Positions 35,993 through 47,566 are shown, counted from the stretch's first letter. The stretch: DNA of 64,000 nt from Gelidibacter sediminis (GCF_004364975.1 NZ_SOBW01000009.1:1-64000), one strand, 5' to 3'. The notes: generated by a model not told the origin, from the letters alone. Translations and numbers: made by a program.

Positions 35993-36881
35993 TTTGAACT
36001 AGTTTTTTGATCCGATTAAAATCTTCTTCAGAATGAAAAGGAATACTTATAGTCCCTTTGCCGTTCTTACTCACTTTAACGCTAATTTTATGTCCAAAGT
36101 ATTCTGAAAATTCTTGAACCCCATTTTTGATAAATTTAGGTAACTCCGTTTTTTCAGTATGTTTTGTTTCTCCTTTATTGTGATAATTTTTAACAAGCGC
36201 TTCTGTGTCTCTTACTGATAATTTGTCTGAAAGTATTTTCTCGTAGATATCAAGCTGATCTGATTGGTCTTCTATGTTTATAATGGCACGGCCATGTCCC
36301 ATAGATAGAAAGCCATCCCGCATACCGGTTTGAATGATCGGGTCTAATTTTAAAAGACGTAAATAATTGGCAATGGTAGAGCGTTTTTTACCCACACGTT
36401 CGCTCATTTGCTCTTGGGTTAACTGAATTTCATCTATCAATCGTTGGTAAGACAGGGCAATTTCTATTGGATCTAAATCTTGGCGTTGAATGTTTTCCAC
36501 CAAGGCCATTTCGAGAGATTCCTGATCATTTGCAATTCTGATATAAGCGGGAACTGTCTTTAAACCGATAAGTTTAGAAGCCCTAAAACGGCGTTCTCCA
36601 GAAACTAATTGGTATTTGTTAAAGTCTAATTTTCTAACTGTGATAGGTTGAATCACTCCAAGTTCCTTTATGGATGATGCTAATTCGCGAAGGGTCTCTT
36701 CATTAAAATTGGTTCGAGGCTGAAACGGATTGATCTCAATAGCCTCCAATTCCAACTCCACAATATTTCCAATAACCTTATCGGCATTCTTATCTTGCAC
36801 CGATTTAATATCGTTGGTTGGATCTTTTAATAGTGCTGATAATCCTCTTCCTAAAGCTTGTTTTTGGGTTGCTTTCGCCAT
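35982..36881 (-). CDS. parB: Chromosome-partitioning protein ParB
   Basis: 299 residues. The CTP-binding N-terminal domain contains NPFQPRTNF, LVSGERRFRASKLIG and VENIQRQDLDPIE; the central helix-turn-helix region includes GKKRSTIANYLRLLKL and SMGHGRAIINIE; and a C-terminal dimerisation domain follows (about 240-299). ParB binds parS, loads and slides as a CTP clamp, and organises the origin region. It shares one base with the parA stop. No canonical parS was recognised near the genes. Confidence 0.96.
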   Translation of the reverse strand: MAKATQKQALGRGLSALLKDPTNDIKSVQDKNADKVIGNIVELELEAIEINPFQPRTNFNEETLRELASSIKELGVIQPITVRKLDFNKYQLVSGERRFRASKLIGLKTVPAYIRIANDQESLEMALVENIQRQDLDPIEIALSYQRLIDEIQLTQEQMSERVGKKRSTIANYLRLLKLDPIIQTGMRDGFLSMGHGRAIINIEDQSDQLDIYEKILSDKLSVRDTEALVKNYHNKGETKHTEKTELPKFIKNGVQEFSEYFGHKISVKVSKNGKGTISIPFHSEEDFNRIKKLVQSAK

Positions 36882-37645
36882 TATTGGTTCTTTTTAATAA
36901 TTTCTTTTGCCAGACTCAAATAGTTGGTAGCGCCTTTACTGCTGATATCGTAATTAATGATACTCTCACCAAAACTAGGGGCTTCGCCCAAACGTACATT
37001 ACGTTGAATGATGGTGTCAAAAACCATATCGCTAAAATGTTTTTGCACTTCTTCTACTACTTGATTTGATAGTCGCAAACGCGCATCATACATGGTAAGT
37101 AACATACCTTCTATATCCAAATTTTGGTTGTGGATGCGTTGGACACTTTTGATGGTGTTCAATAATTTACCCAAACCTTCCAATGCAAAATACTCACATT
37201 GTATCGGTATAATAACAGAATCTGAAGCCGTAAGGGCATTCAGTGTCAACAGTCCTAAAGATGGCGCACAATCTATTAATATATAATCATATTGTGTTTT
37301 CAGATGTTCAATTGCTTTTTTAAGCATGTATTCTCGTTCATCTTTATCAACCAACTCGATCTCAATAGCAACCAAATCAATATGTGCAGGAATAATATCC
37401 ACATGTGGTGCGTTAGTAGCCATGATACAGTCCTCAGCTGTTGCTGAATGTTCAATAAGTTGATAGGATCCAACTTCTACAGCTTCTACATCAATACCTA
37501 AACCTGATGAGGCATTGGCTTGTGGATCGGCGTCTATTAATAATACTTTTTTCTCTAATGCACCTAAGGATGCGGCTAAATTTACCGACGTTGTGGTTTT
37601 TCCAACGCCTCCTTTTTGATTGGCTATTGCAATGATTTTACCCAT
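36881..37645 (-). CDS. parA: Chromosome-partitioning ATPase ParA (Soj-like)
   Basis: 254 residues, typical of chromosomal Soj/ParA without an N-terminal HTH. Deviant Walker A KGGVGKTTTSVNLA, LLIDADPQANASSGLG and DYILIDCAPSLGLLTLNAL (Walker B) are present. The ATP-dependent, DNA-bound ParA gradient moves ParB-parS complexes during segregation. It heads the par-DUF5683-dapB run; a weak TATTTTTA box lies about 30 bases upstream on the minus strand. Gap 37646-37867 holds an imperfect inverted repeat at 37775-37795. Confidence 0.97.
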   Translation of the reverse strand: MGKIIAIANQKGGVGKTTTSVNLAASLGALEKKVLLIDADPQANASSGLGIDVEAVEVGSYQLIEHSATAEDCIMATNAPHVDIIPAHIDLVAIEIELVDKDEREYMLKKAIEHLKTQYDYILIDCAPSLGLLTLNALTASDSVIIPIQCEYFALEGLGKLLNTIKSVQRIHNQNLDIEGMLLTMYDARLRLSNQVVEEVQKHFSDMVFDTIIQRNVRLGEAPSFGESIINYDISSKGATNYLSLAKEIIKKNQ

Positions 37646-37867
37646 TAAATGATCTGGTTTTAGTCTCGGTAAAAATACGATTATTTGCGAGTTTAAAAAA
37701 TGTTACTTGTTAACAAATGACGCAGGAAAACAAAGGTGTAATCTCTAAATGTTCGAGTTTTTTAAAGGTTTAACATCAGGGAGTTAACCTCTGATTTAGG
37801 ATCTGCTCAAGGTGTGTTTTGCTTGGGAATGAGACTGTTAAATTTTAAGAAGATGATGAGCAGGTTT

Positions 37868-38749
37868 TTAACTTTTAGTTTTTTTAGCCCTGATCATGGC
37901 CTCCAATTGATCCCACATTTCTTCAGGGATTTCTTCCAGTAGATTAAATTGACCTGCACCTTTAAGCCATTCGCCACCATCAATCGTAATGACTTCACCA
38001 TTTACGTAAGCTGAAAAATCAGATACCAAATACGCTGCCAAATTTGCTAATTCTTGATGTTCTCCTACACGGTTTAAGGGGACTTTCTTAGCCATGTCAA
38101 ATTTCTCTTTTAGATCTCCAGGCAAGAGTCGGTCCCAAGCGCCTTTGGTAGGGAATGGGCCTGGTGCAATAGCGTTAAAACGCATGCCGTATTTTGCCCA
38201 TTCAACTGCAAGACTTCGAGTCATGGCCAAAACTCCAGCTTTAGCTGTTGCGCTAGGCACCACATAGGCAGAGCCTGTCCAGGCATAGGTGGTTACAATA
38301 TTAAGTATGGATGTGTTGCTTTGTTTAGTGTCAATCCAATGCTTTCCAAAAGCGAGGGTGCAATTTTTAGTGCCTTTTAAAACAATATCTATTATAGTGT
38401 CAAAGGCATTGGCTGAAAGTCGTTCTGTAGGAGAAATGAAATTTCCCGCCGCATTATTAAGGAGAACATCCACTGTGCCAAATTTTTCGAGCGCACCTTT
38501 TAACATTTCCTCCACTTCGTCATAGTTTCTAACATCACACTGTAATGGGAGGCAGATGCCGTTGGTCTCTTGTTCTAATTCTTTTGCCGTGTTTTTTAAT
38601 TTCTCTAGGTTACGGGAGGTAATGGCAACATTGGCGCCTAACTCTAAAAAGTATTTAGACATGGCCTTGCCCAATCCGCTTCCACCACCTGTGACTACTA
38701 TGGTTTTTCCTTTTAAAGCTCCATCTCTGAGCATTTTTTGAGTGTACAT
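37868..38749 (-). CDS. SDR-family oxidoreductase, 2,4-dienoyl-CoA reductase-like
   Basis: 293 residues. Rossmann motif VVTGGGSGLGKAMSKYF, NNAAGNF and the cofactor region IAPGPFPTKGAWDRL are clear. The usual SDR YxxxK is replaced by SATAK, keeping the lysine but not the tyrosine at the standard spacing, as in peroxisomal/bacterial 2,4-dienoyl-CoA reductases. That family reduces dienoyl-CoA intermediates of unsaturated fatty-acid beta-oxidation using NADPH. The C-terminus has an extra helix (EEIPEEMWDQLEAMIRA). A near-match -7 box TAATTTTA is at 38781-38788 (minus). Confidence 0.85.
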   Translation of the reverse strand: MYTQKMLRDGALKGKTIVVTGGGSGLGKAMSKYFLELGANVAITSRNLEKLKNTAKELEQETNGICLPLQCDVRNYDEVEEMLKGALEKFGTVDVLLNNAAGNFISPTERLSANAFDTIIDIVLKGTKNCTLAFGKHWIDTKQSNTSILNIVTTYAWTGSAYVVPSATAKAGVLAMTRSLAVEWAKYGMRFNAIAPGPFPTKGAWDRLLPGDLKEKFDMAKKVPLNRVGEHQELANLAAYLVSDFSAYVNGEVITIDGGEWLKGAGQFNLLEEIPEEMWDQLEAMIRAKKTKS

Positions 38750-38943
38750 GATGTTGTTTTTTTAGGGTGAAAAATGAAACTAAAATTACGGATTATTATC
38801 ATGGTTTGTCAGTTTCAAATGTCAATTTTTTCTTATTGCTTAGAAAAAAAACTTCTAATTAAGGATGAGAATTTAGTCAATTCAGGAAACAGAAATAAGA
38901 TATTTTGTTATATATTTAAGATCAATCAATTAGACTTTAAAAT

Positions 38944-41712
38944 ATGAAAAACCACCACAATTTATTCAAAATTACAGTTACGCTGCTCATGTGTTTCGTA
39001 ATTACCATCAGTACTCAGGCACAAATTACTAAAGGGGCTAGTGTTGAGGGGATAACTGAATACAGCTTAGACAATGGGTTAAAAGTGTTGTTGTTTCCTG
39101 ATAATTCAGCGCAAACCATAACCGTCAATATTACCTATTTGGTAGGAAGCCGCCATGAGGGTTATGGCGAAAAGGGAATGGCCCATTTATTGGAACATTT
39201 AGTATTTAAGGGTACACCTAATCATCCAAATATTCCTGAAGAGTTATCCTCACATGGTGCGCGGCCAAATGGCACAACCTGGTATGATCGGACCAATTAT
39301 TTTGAAACTTTTAATGCCACCGATGAAAATTTAGACTGGGCTTTAGATTTGGAATCGGATAGGATGGTTAATTCTTACATCGCGAAAAAGGATTTGGATT
39401 CTGAATTTTCAGTGGTTCGAAATGAATTTGAAAGTGGTGAGAACTCACCCTCAGGTGTCTTGATGCAAAAAGTGATCAGTTCAGCCTATTTATGGCATAA
39501 TTACGGACAATCTACTATTGGAAACAAGTCAGATATTGAGCGTGTGCCTATTGAAAATTTAAAGGCATTCTACAAAAAATACTACCGTCCTGATAATGCC
39601 GTTTTAATGGTGACGGGAAAATTTGATATTGAAGAAACCTTAGATTTAATCGTTAAGAAATTCGGGCCAATTAAAAATCCAGAGGGTAAATTAGTGGATG
39701 TGCCAACAATAGAACCTGAACAAGACGGAGAGAAACGGGTCACTTTAAATCGTGTGGGCGATTTGCAGATCGTATCTGCATTGTACCACGTACCGGCAGG
39801 GTCTCATGAAGATGCGGCAGCTTTAGCAATAGCTGAGCAAATATTGACAGATGAGCCTTCCGGCAGATTATACAAAGCACTGGTTGATGGTAAAAAAGCA
39901 TCAGGAATCTGGTCATTTACACCATTTACAAAAGAACCTTCTTTTTTATATATGAATGTGGATGTGCCCTCAGATAAATCGCTCGTTGATGCAGAAAAAA
40001 CCTTATTGACCACTTTGGATGAAATGCCGAAAAATCCAATTACTGAAGCCGAATTGAATCGCGCAAAAGCAAATATGTTGAAACAAATGGATCAAGTGTT
40101 TAGAAACTCGTCCTATTTGGGAACGTATATGAGCGAATTTATTGGTGCTGGCGATTGGCGATTGGCATTTATTTTCAGAGATCGTATAGAGGAGATGACG
40201 GCCGACAAGGTTAATGCTGCCATCAAAAAATATATGATTCCATCTAATAGAACGGTTGGTAATTTTGTTCCAACAAAAAACCCTGTACGTGTGGGCATTC
40301 CACATACTGAGAATTTACAGGCTTTGGTTGCCAATTATAAAGGCAAGGAGGCCCTAAATGCGGGTGAAGCATTTGACGTCTCTTATGAAAATATTCAAAA
40401 AACCTTAAATTCTGGAACATTAGAAAAAAGCGGTATTGAATACGGTCTTATTTCTAAAGATAATCGTGGCAAAACAGTCAATTTAACTTTCAATCTACGG
40501 ACTGGAAATCTGGATCAATTAATGAATAAAGGGCTTGCGGCTAGATATACTGCTAGAATGTTGAATAAAGGCACGACTACAAAATCCAGACAAGATATTG
40601 AAGATCAATTGGCATCATTAAAATCATCAGTATATTTTAGTGGATCTAACGGTCGCGTCACCGCCTCCGTTAACAGTACTGAGGAAAATCTTATGGAAAC
40701 TTTGGGGTTAATGACAGACATGTTAAAACATCCAACATTTGATGCCACGGAATTGGAAAAATTAAAAACGCAGGATTTGGCTAGCCTTGACGAGCGTAAA
40801 TCAGAGCCACAATCTGTAGTTTCTAGACAAATCGGTTTGTTGAACAATAAATATGACAAAGGGCACCCTTTATATAATAGAACTTTAGAAGAAGAAATTG
40901 AGGCCATAAATGCCATAACCGTTGCAGACTTAAAAGCTTATCATAAAGATTTTTATGGTGTTAATAATAGTGCATCATTGGTAGGAATTGGCAATATGGA
41001 TGAAGATGCCGTTAAAACCTATTTTGAAAACAATTTTGCCGATTTTAAATCTGATAAAAAGTACACTGAAATCAGCGACAAATTTAAAAACAGTAAGCCA
41101 GCGAATGAAAAAATTATAACTCCAGACAAAAAGAATGCCTTCACCTTAGGGGTGTTATCCTTTGAAGGAAGTCAGTATGATAAAGATTATGCAGCCTTAC
41201 AAATTGCGGGAGAAGTTTTTGGTGGGGGCTTTTTAAATTCTCGTATTGCGGGTCGATTGCGTCAGCAGGATGGTGTGAGTTATGGTGCTGGTGGTAATGT
41301 TGGAGTGGATAGTAATAAGGATGATAAAAATTCGTCCATGTATATTTATGCCATTTATGCCCCAGAAAATGCGTCAAAAGTACAACAAGGTTTCAAAGAG
41401 GAAATTGCGCGTTACATTGCTGAGGGTATTACCCAAGAAGAGCTGACCAATGCCGTAAATGGTTGGGTTCAGGAACAAAATGTGTCTAGAGCTAAGGATA
41501 ATGAATTGGCCCGGGTCATATCCTCTAATTTATATTATGATAGAGATATGGACTTTCAAAAAAACGTGGAAGAACAAGTTAAAAAATTGACCGTTGAAGA
41601 CGTTAATAAAGTTATCAAAAAGTATTTTAAAAACTACGATAATTGGACCGTAGTAAATGGTGGCGATTTTGATAATTTTGAAATCAAGAAGGAAGATAAT
41701 AAGATTGATTAA
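38944..41712 (+). CDS. M16-family zinc metallopeptidase, two-domain
   Basis: 922 residues with a signal peptide (about 1-26, ending TQA). The N-terminal half (about 35-480) carries the inverted zinc motif HLLEH in GMAHLLEHLVFKG and the downstream glutamate region SVVRNEFESGE. The C-terminal half (about 490-922) is the second M16 domain without the zinc motif, as in the two-domain pitrilysin-like proteins. The likely role is periplasmic or outer-membrane degradation of peptides. It is a single-gene unit with its own terminator. Confidence 0.93.
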   Translation: MKNHHNLFKITVTLLMCFVITISTQAQITKGASVEGITEYSLDNGLKVLLFPDNSAQTITVNITYLVGSRHEGYGEKGMAHLLEHLVFKGTPNHPNIPEELSSHGARPNGTTWYDRTNYFETFNATDENLDWALDLESDRMVNSYIAKKDLDSEFSVVRNEFESGENSPSGVLMQKVISSAYLWHNYGQSTIGNKSDIERVPIENLKAFYKKYYRPDNAVLMVTGKFDIEETLDLIVKKFGPIKNPEGKLVDVPTIEPEQDGEKRVTLNRVGDLQIVSALYHVPAGSHEDAAALAIAEQILTDEPSGRLYKALVDGKKASGIWSFTPFTKEPSFLYMNVDVPSDKSLVDAEKTLLTTLDEMPKNPITEAELNRAKANMLKQMDQVFRNSSYLGTYMSEFIGAGDWRLAFIFRDRIEEMTADKVNAAIKKYMIPSNRTVGNFVPTKNPVRVGIPHTENLQALVANYKGKEALNAGEAFDVSYENIQKTLNSGTLEKSGIEYGLISKDNRGKTVNLTFNLRTGNLDQLMNKGLAARYTARMLNKGTTTKSRQDIEDQLASLKSSVYFSGSNGRVTASVNSTEENLMETLGLMTDMLKHPTFDATELEKLKTQDLASLDERKSEPQSVVSRQIGLLNNKYDKGHPLYNRTLEEEIEAINAITVADLKAYHKDFYGVNNSASLVGIGNMDEDAVKTYFENNFADFKSDKKYTEISDKFKNSKPANEKIITPDKKNAFTLGVLSFEGSQYDKDYAALQIAGEVFGGGFLNSRIAGRLRQQDGVSYGAGGNVGVDSNKDDKNSSMYIYAIYAPENASKVQQGFKEEIARYIAEGITQEELTNAVNGWVQEQNVSRAKDNELARVISSNLYYDRDMDFQKNVEEQVKKLTVEDVNKVIKKYFKNYDNWTVVNGGDFDNFEIKKEDNKID

Positions 41713-41733
41713 TGACAATTTTGCAAAAAAAGA

Positions 41734-41776
41734 AAGACCTGCTACTTCAGTTTTAACCTGAACGCAGGTTTTTTCG
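41734..41776 (+). terminator. Terminator after the M16 peptidase gene
   Basis: Nested hairpin: ACCTGC (41737-41742) with GCAGGT (41764-41769), enclosing TTCAG with CTGAA, then a T-run. It starts about 22 bases after the stop codon. Confidence 0.85.
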
Positions 41777-41923
41777 TTTTTGAAATTTTTATTATTGGAA
41801 TATTGAAGTTACACTAAAGTGATTGCAAGTGATTGTTTAAGAGTGGCTAACTAGATTATTCAGACGCTTTCTGGTGTTCTGAAATAACTAAAATTTGATG
41901 CTACAATAACTATTTAAATTTTG

Positions 41924-41931
41924 TAAATTTG
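41924..41931 (+). promoter_or_regulatory. -7 promoter box for pyrG (TAAATTTG)
   Basis: Exact TAnnTTTG, 20 bases before the pyrG ATG. A TTTG at 41894-41897 is somewhat too far for a -33 element. Confidence 0.5.
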
Positions 41932-41942
41932 CCTGCGTTTAA

Positions 41943-43592
<1,650 letters not shown>

Positions 43593-43700
43593 ATTTGGAT
43601 ATATTTTTGAGTTAAGAATTTTATCAAAAAAATAGTAATCACCAATTTAATAAAGTCCTTATAAGGTTTTTTAACCCGCTGAGGTCTGAACATAAAATAA

Positions 43701-45599
43701 ATGGAAGAAAAAAAATTTGACCTCAATTCTATTATAGGATTCGTTCTTATTTTCGGAATATTATTGTTTATGCTATGGCAAAACAAACCAACTCCTGAGG
43801 AAATTGCAGCCCAAGAAAAGGCGAAACAAGAGCAACAAGCTGCTGAGAATAAACAAAAAGTTGAAAAGGATACATTTGTCACAAATGCCAATGATTACTC
43901 CAATACTTCAGCATTAGATTCGTTAAAATTAGAAGGGTTAAAAAACAAGCTCGGCGCTTTTGCTTACGCTTCAACCTTGCCTTCAGCCAAAGATTCTGAA
44001 ACCTTGGTGGAAACTGATTTATTACAGTTAAAGTTTAGCAATAAAGGCGGGTATCTATCTGAAGTCAAATTAAAAAAGTTTGTGTCTTATGATTCTGTGC
44101 CGATCTATATTATTAAGGATGGTAACGCGGATTTTAATATTTCATTCTCCACAACAGATAATAGAAACTTAAATACCAAAGATCTTTATTTTGAGCCAAC
44201 AGTTACAAAAAATGGCGATAATACTGTAGTTTCTATGAAGCTTAAGGTTTCTGAAAGTAAATTTTTAGAGTATCGTTACGAGTTAAAACCAGATGACTAT
44301 ATGTTTGGGTTTAATGTACGCTCGCAAGGTTTGAGTGATGTTATTAATAGTTCACAGCAGATTAATTTGGATTGGAACATCAAAACCTATCGCCACGCTA
44401 AAAGTATCTCTTATGAAAATAGATATACAGAACTTTTATTTGAGTATGATGGGGGTAAAGATGATTATTTGGGCCAGCAGGATTTTACTGATGATACTGC
44501 CGAAGATGTGACTTGGGTAGCTAATAAGCAACATTTCTTTACGTCTATTCTTTTAGCCGATAGGCCTTTTAAAGAAGGGGCATTTACGTCTAAAAACTTA
44601 GTACAGGATGAAGATGTAGACACCGTGTTTACAAAGGCGTTTACAACCAAATTGCCTCTAGTTTTGCAAGGTGGGGAATTAAATAAGAGTATGGATCTTT
44701 ATTATGGTCCTAGTGATTATAAAATTTTAAATGCCTACGACAGAAATTTGGATGAAATATTGCCATTAGGTTGGGGTATCTTCGGTTGGATTAACCGCTA
44801 TCTCTTCATTCCGTTATTTTCATTTTTGGGGTCCTTTATGCCTTATGGAATAGCGATTGTGGTCATGACTATTTTAATAAAATTGGGCTTGTCCTTCGTC
44901 CAATATAAGCAATTCTTATCTCAAGCTAAACTAAAGATCATAAAGCCAGAATTAGACGCTATACGAGAAAAGTACAAGGATAACAAGTTGAAAGTCCAAC
45001 AGGAAACAATGGCCTTGCAGTCTAAGGCAGGAGCCAGCCCATTAAGTGGCTGTTTGCCGGCACTGATTCAATTGCCAGTATTCTATGCCTTATTCCAATT
45101 CTTCCCATCAGCGTTTGATATTCGTCAGAAAAGCTTCCTTTGGGCAGATGATTTATCATCATATGACACCATTGCAAATTTGCCATTTAAGATTCCATTT
45201 TATGGAGATCACGTGAGTTTGTTCCCAATCTTGGCTTCTATTGCAATTTTCTTCTATATGAAGATGACTACAGGTCAGCAAATGGCCTCACAACCAACAC
45301 AGGAAGGGATGCCAGATATGGCTAAAATGATGAAGTACATGATCTACTTGTCGCCAATCATGATGTTGTTCTTCTTTAATAATTACGCATCAGGATTGAG
45401 TTTGTATTATTTCATATCCAACTTAATTAGTATTGGTATCATGTTGGTCATTAAGAATTTTATTCTAGATGAAGATAAAATCCATGCACAAATTCAGGTG
45501 AACAAAGCTAAACCGAAAAAAGAAAGCAAGTTCCAAAAGAAAATGAAAGAAATGATGGAGCAGGCTGAGCAACAACAGAAACAAAAAGGAAAACGTTAA
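43701..45599 (+). CDS. yidC: Membrane protein insertase YidC
   Basis: 632 residues, matching the Gram-negative YidC type. N-terminal membrane segment (about 10-24), a large periplasmic domain (about 60-360), then the 60KD inner-membrane core with five segments: YGIAIVVMTILIKLGL, the PLSGCLPALIQLPVFYALFQF motif, and later hydrophobic spans. A lysine-rich C-terminal tail (about 600-632) is typical for ribosome contact. YidC inserts membrane proteins alone or with SecYEG. It follows pyrG on the same strand and ends at a strong terminator. Confidence 0.97.
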   Translation: MEEKKFDLNSIIGFVLIFGILLFMLWQNKPTPEEIAAQEKAKQEQQAAENKQKVEKDTFVTNANDYSNTSALDSLKLEGLKNKLGAFAYASTLPSAKDSETLVETDLLQLKFSNKGGYLSEVKLKKFVSYDSVPIYIIKDGNADFNISFSTTDNRNLNTKDLYFEPTVTKNGDNTVVSMKLKVSESKFLEYRYELKPDDYMFGFNVRSQGLSDVINSSQQINLDWNIKTYRHAKSISYENRYTELLFEYDGGKDDYLGQQDFTDDTAEDVTWVANKQHFFTSILLADRPFKEGAFTSKNLVQDEDVDTVFTKAFTTKLPLVLQGGELNKSMDLYYGPSDYKILNAYDRNLDEILPLGWGIFGWINRYLFIPLFSFLGSFMPYGIAIVVMTILIKLGLSFVQYKQFLSQAKLKIIKPELDAIREKYKDNKLKVQQETMALQSKAGASPLSGCLPALIQLPVFYALFQFFPSAFDIRQKSFLWADDLSSYDTIANLPFKIPFYGDHVSLFPILASIAIFFYMKMTTGQQMASQPTQEGMPDMAKMMKYMIYLSPIMMLFFFNNYASGLSLYYFISNLISIGIMLVIKNFILDEDKIHAQIQVNKAKPKKESKFQKKMKEMMEQAEQQQKQKGKR

Positions 45600-45622
45600 G
45601 TTTATCATTCTAATCTTATACC

Positions 45623-45656
45623 AAAAGCCTCTGATTTTATCAGGGGCTTTTTTATT
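45623..45656 (+). terminator. Terminator after yidC
   Basis: AAAGCCTCTGA (45624-45634) pairs with TCAGGGGCTTT (45640-45650; one G-T pair), followed by T residues. Confidence 0.85.
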
Positions 45657-45697
45657 ATTATAATTGATTGGGAATGTAATTGTAGAATATATGAGAG

Positions 45698-45731
45698 CAA
45701 AAAAATGTCTCTACATTACACAGAGACATTT
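45698..45731 (-). terminator. Terminator for the fasciclin gene
   Basis: AAATGTCTCT (45703-45712) and AGAGACATTT (45722-45731) form a perfect 10-bp stem, followed on the minus strand by a T-run; it is 48 bases beyond the fasciclin stop. Confidence 0.8.
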
Positions 45732-45778
45732 AACCATCAATCACCAAATATTTAGAACACCACTTCTAAATACTATAA

Positions 45779-46762
45779 TTATTGCTTTGGTAAAACCACT
45801 TTATCAATGGCGTGAACAACACCGTTCACAGCTTGTATGTCTACCAATGCTGGAATTATATTACTAATTCTGTTGTTAGGGTCTGTGATGCTAAGCTTTG
45901 CAGCGTTTATTGAGACCATGCCTCCTAATGTTTGGACTTCTCCGTTGGGAATCATGGTTGAAGTGATATTTCCGCTTACAACATGATATTTCAAAATAGC
46001 TTCAACAGTTTCAGCAGGAACATCTGCCAATGTTGTATTTCCACTTGGGTCAAGCTCATTCAACAACGCGGCAAAAGCATCATTTGTTGGTGCAAATACT
46101 GTAAAGGGACCATTGCCTGATAAGGTTGGAATGAGATTAGGGGAGGGCGATTGTGAATCTGCTGATTGTAACGCCGCAACTAAACTCGATAATGCCGGGT
46201 TTGCCACTGCAAAATCTACAATGGTTGGCAGGGCAATTACGGCATCAACAATATGTATTGTTCCGTTGGATGCACTGATATCTGCATTAGTAACGGTAGA
46301 AAGACCATTAAAAGTCACATTTGTATCAGCGTTGAAATATAAACTTAAGTTTTCACCTTGAGGTCCTGTAGCACTTGTTTTAGCATAACTAGAGCCCGCA
46401 TTAATCAAATTGGTTGATGCCACTTCACCTGCAATAACATGGTTTAATAATATGTTTGAGAGCATTGCCTTAGGTACGTCGCTTAGGTTGGCATAGCCGT
46501 TATAAGTCAAAAATTTCTGAAATGCTGTGTTAGTTGGGGCTAATACCGTAAATGGACCATTTCCACTTAATGCTGTCACCAAATTGCCGTCTGCTACTTG
46601 TAACGCTACCACTAAATTGCTCAACTCAGGAGTAGCTATCGCAGTTTGTACAATATCCTTTTCCTGAGGCATATTGATATCATCATCATTACTACAGGAC
46701 TGGATGATCGTCATGAAAATTAGTAATGGTAAAATCTTCAAGGTTTTTAAAATAAGTTTCAT
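45779..46762 (-). CDS. Fasciclin (FAS1)-domain lipoprotein
   Basis: 327 residues with a lipoprotein signal (lipobox IIQSC, Cys23) followed by acidic residues (SNDDD), which in Bacteroidota often mark surface-exposed lipoproteins. Two FAS1 domains follow (about 36-178 and 182-326), each with the H1 motif GNGPFTVLAPTNTAF / GNGPFTVFAPTNDAF and the H2-like VNGVVHAIDKV / NGTIHIVDAV. FAS1 domains mediate cell adhesion or matrix binding. The gene is divergent from the YwqK-like gene (65-base gap). Confidence 0.93.
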   Translation of the reverse strand: MKLILKTLKILPLLIFMTIIQSCSNDDDINMPQEKDIVQTAIATPELSNLVVALQVADGNLVTALSGNGPFTVLAPTNTAFQKFLTYNGYANLSDVPKAMLSNILLNHVIAGEVASTNLINAGSSYAKTSATGPQGENLSLYFNADTNVTFNGLSTVTNADISASNGTIHIVDAVIALPTIVDFAVANPALSSLVAALQSADSQSPSPNLIPTLSGNGPFTVFAPTNDAFAALLNELDPSGNTTLADVPAETVEAILKYHVVSGNITSTMIPNGEVQTLGGMVSINAAKLSITDPNNRISNIIPALVDIQAVNGVVHAIDKVVLPKQ

Positions 46763-46827
46763 TTTTTTGAGTTTATTTGTTCGACATTATATAATTAAAC
46801 TTGAGTTCTGTTTAACAATATTACAAA

Positions 46828-47538
46828 ATGATTAAACAAAATATATTTTTTACTGTATTTTTAACACTGTTTTTAACAACTAGCTATGCTCAAGATTCTA
46901 TAAATCAGCGAGATGCTAATGGTAAACGTCACGGTGTATGGAAAAAGAATTTCGAAGGTTTAAATGAGCCACGATACGAAGGTACATTTGAGCATGGCAA
47001 AGAAGTAGGGCTCTTTAAATTTTATAAATTAGATCAAAAAAAGAGTGTTCTGAGTGCCACACGGGAATTTAGTCCAAACAGTGATGATATCAGTGTAAAA
47101 TTTTTCTCCTCTAAGGGCAAATTGATTAGTGAGGGCCAAATGAAGGATACGCTTTTTGTGGGGAAATGGGTGTATTATCATAACAAAACCAAAGCAGTCA
47201 TGACGGTTGAGCATTACAACAGTAATGGAAAACTTGAGGGCGAGCGAATGGTCTATTATCCAAATGGTCAAATGGCCGAACACGCACATTATAAAGGTGG
47301 AAAACTGGAAGGCATTTCGAAAATATTTTCTGAAAAGGGCGTGATGATTAAAGAATTTACATATAAAGATGATAAGCTTAATGGCATGTCCAAATACTAT
47401 AATGGCGACGGAGAAATTTTGGCTGAAGGTGCGTATAGAAACGATAAAAAACACGGGATCTGGAAGTTTTATGAAAACGGCACCTTGACCGAGGAAAAAG
47501 ATTTTACGGAATATAGTAAGAATCCGATTAAGCAGTAG
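46828..47538 (+). CDS. YwqK-like MORN-repeat exported protein
   Basis: 236 residues with a signal peptide (about 1-21, ends SYA). The rest is a series of about eight short repeats of the form G-x-xxG-x-W-x-Y-Y, for example RHGVWKKNF, GKWVYYHN, LEGERMVYYPNGQMAEHA and KHGIWKFYENG, matching the YwqK/MORN_2 family. Some family members are annotated as antitoxins, but there is no toxin partner here and the protein is exported, so a structural or envelope role is more likely. A degenerate CAGT repeat begins just before the stop codon. Confidence 0.85.
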   Translation: MIKQNIFFTVFLTLFLTTSYAQDSINQRDANGKRHGVWKKNFEGLNEPRYEGTFEHGKEVGLFKFYKLDQKKSVLSATREFSPNSDDISVKFFSSKGKLISEGQMKDTLFVGKWVYYHNKTKAVMTVEHYNSNGKLEGERMVYYPNGQMAEHAHYKGGKLEGISKIFSEKGVMIKEFTYKDDKLNGMSKYYNGDGEILAEGAYRNDKKHGIWKFYENGTLTEEKDFTEYSKNPIKQ

Positions 47539-47566
47539 GCAGTTTATAGTAGGCAGTAAACAGTTT
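47532..47566 (+). repeat. Degenerate CAGTAGGCAGT-type intergenic repeat, copy 3
   Basis: GCAGTAGGCAGTTTATAG followed by TAGGCAGTAAACAGTTTC; four CAGT units in 35 bases, overlapping the end of the YwqK-like gene. Related to copies at 26727 and 31983. Confidence 0.6.

Noticed and set aside
43657-43666. CCTTATAAGG palindrome between pyrG and yidC as a terminator
   Set aside because: It has no loop-forming spacer and is a short AT-rich palindrome that can occur by chance.
45664-45867. Plus-strand ORF of 67 codons after yidC
   Set aside because: It runs through the fasciclin terminator and antisense into the end of the fasciclin gene, with no promoter or family match.
46828-47538. Toxin-antitoxin system (YwqK-type antitoxin)
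   Set aside because: The protein has a signal peptide and MORN-like repeats, and no toxin-like partner is adjacent.
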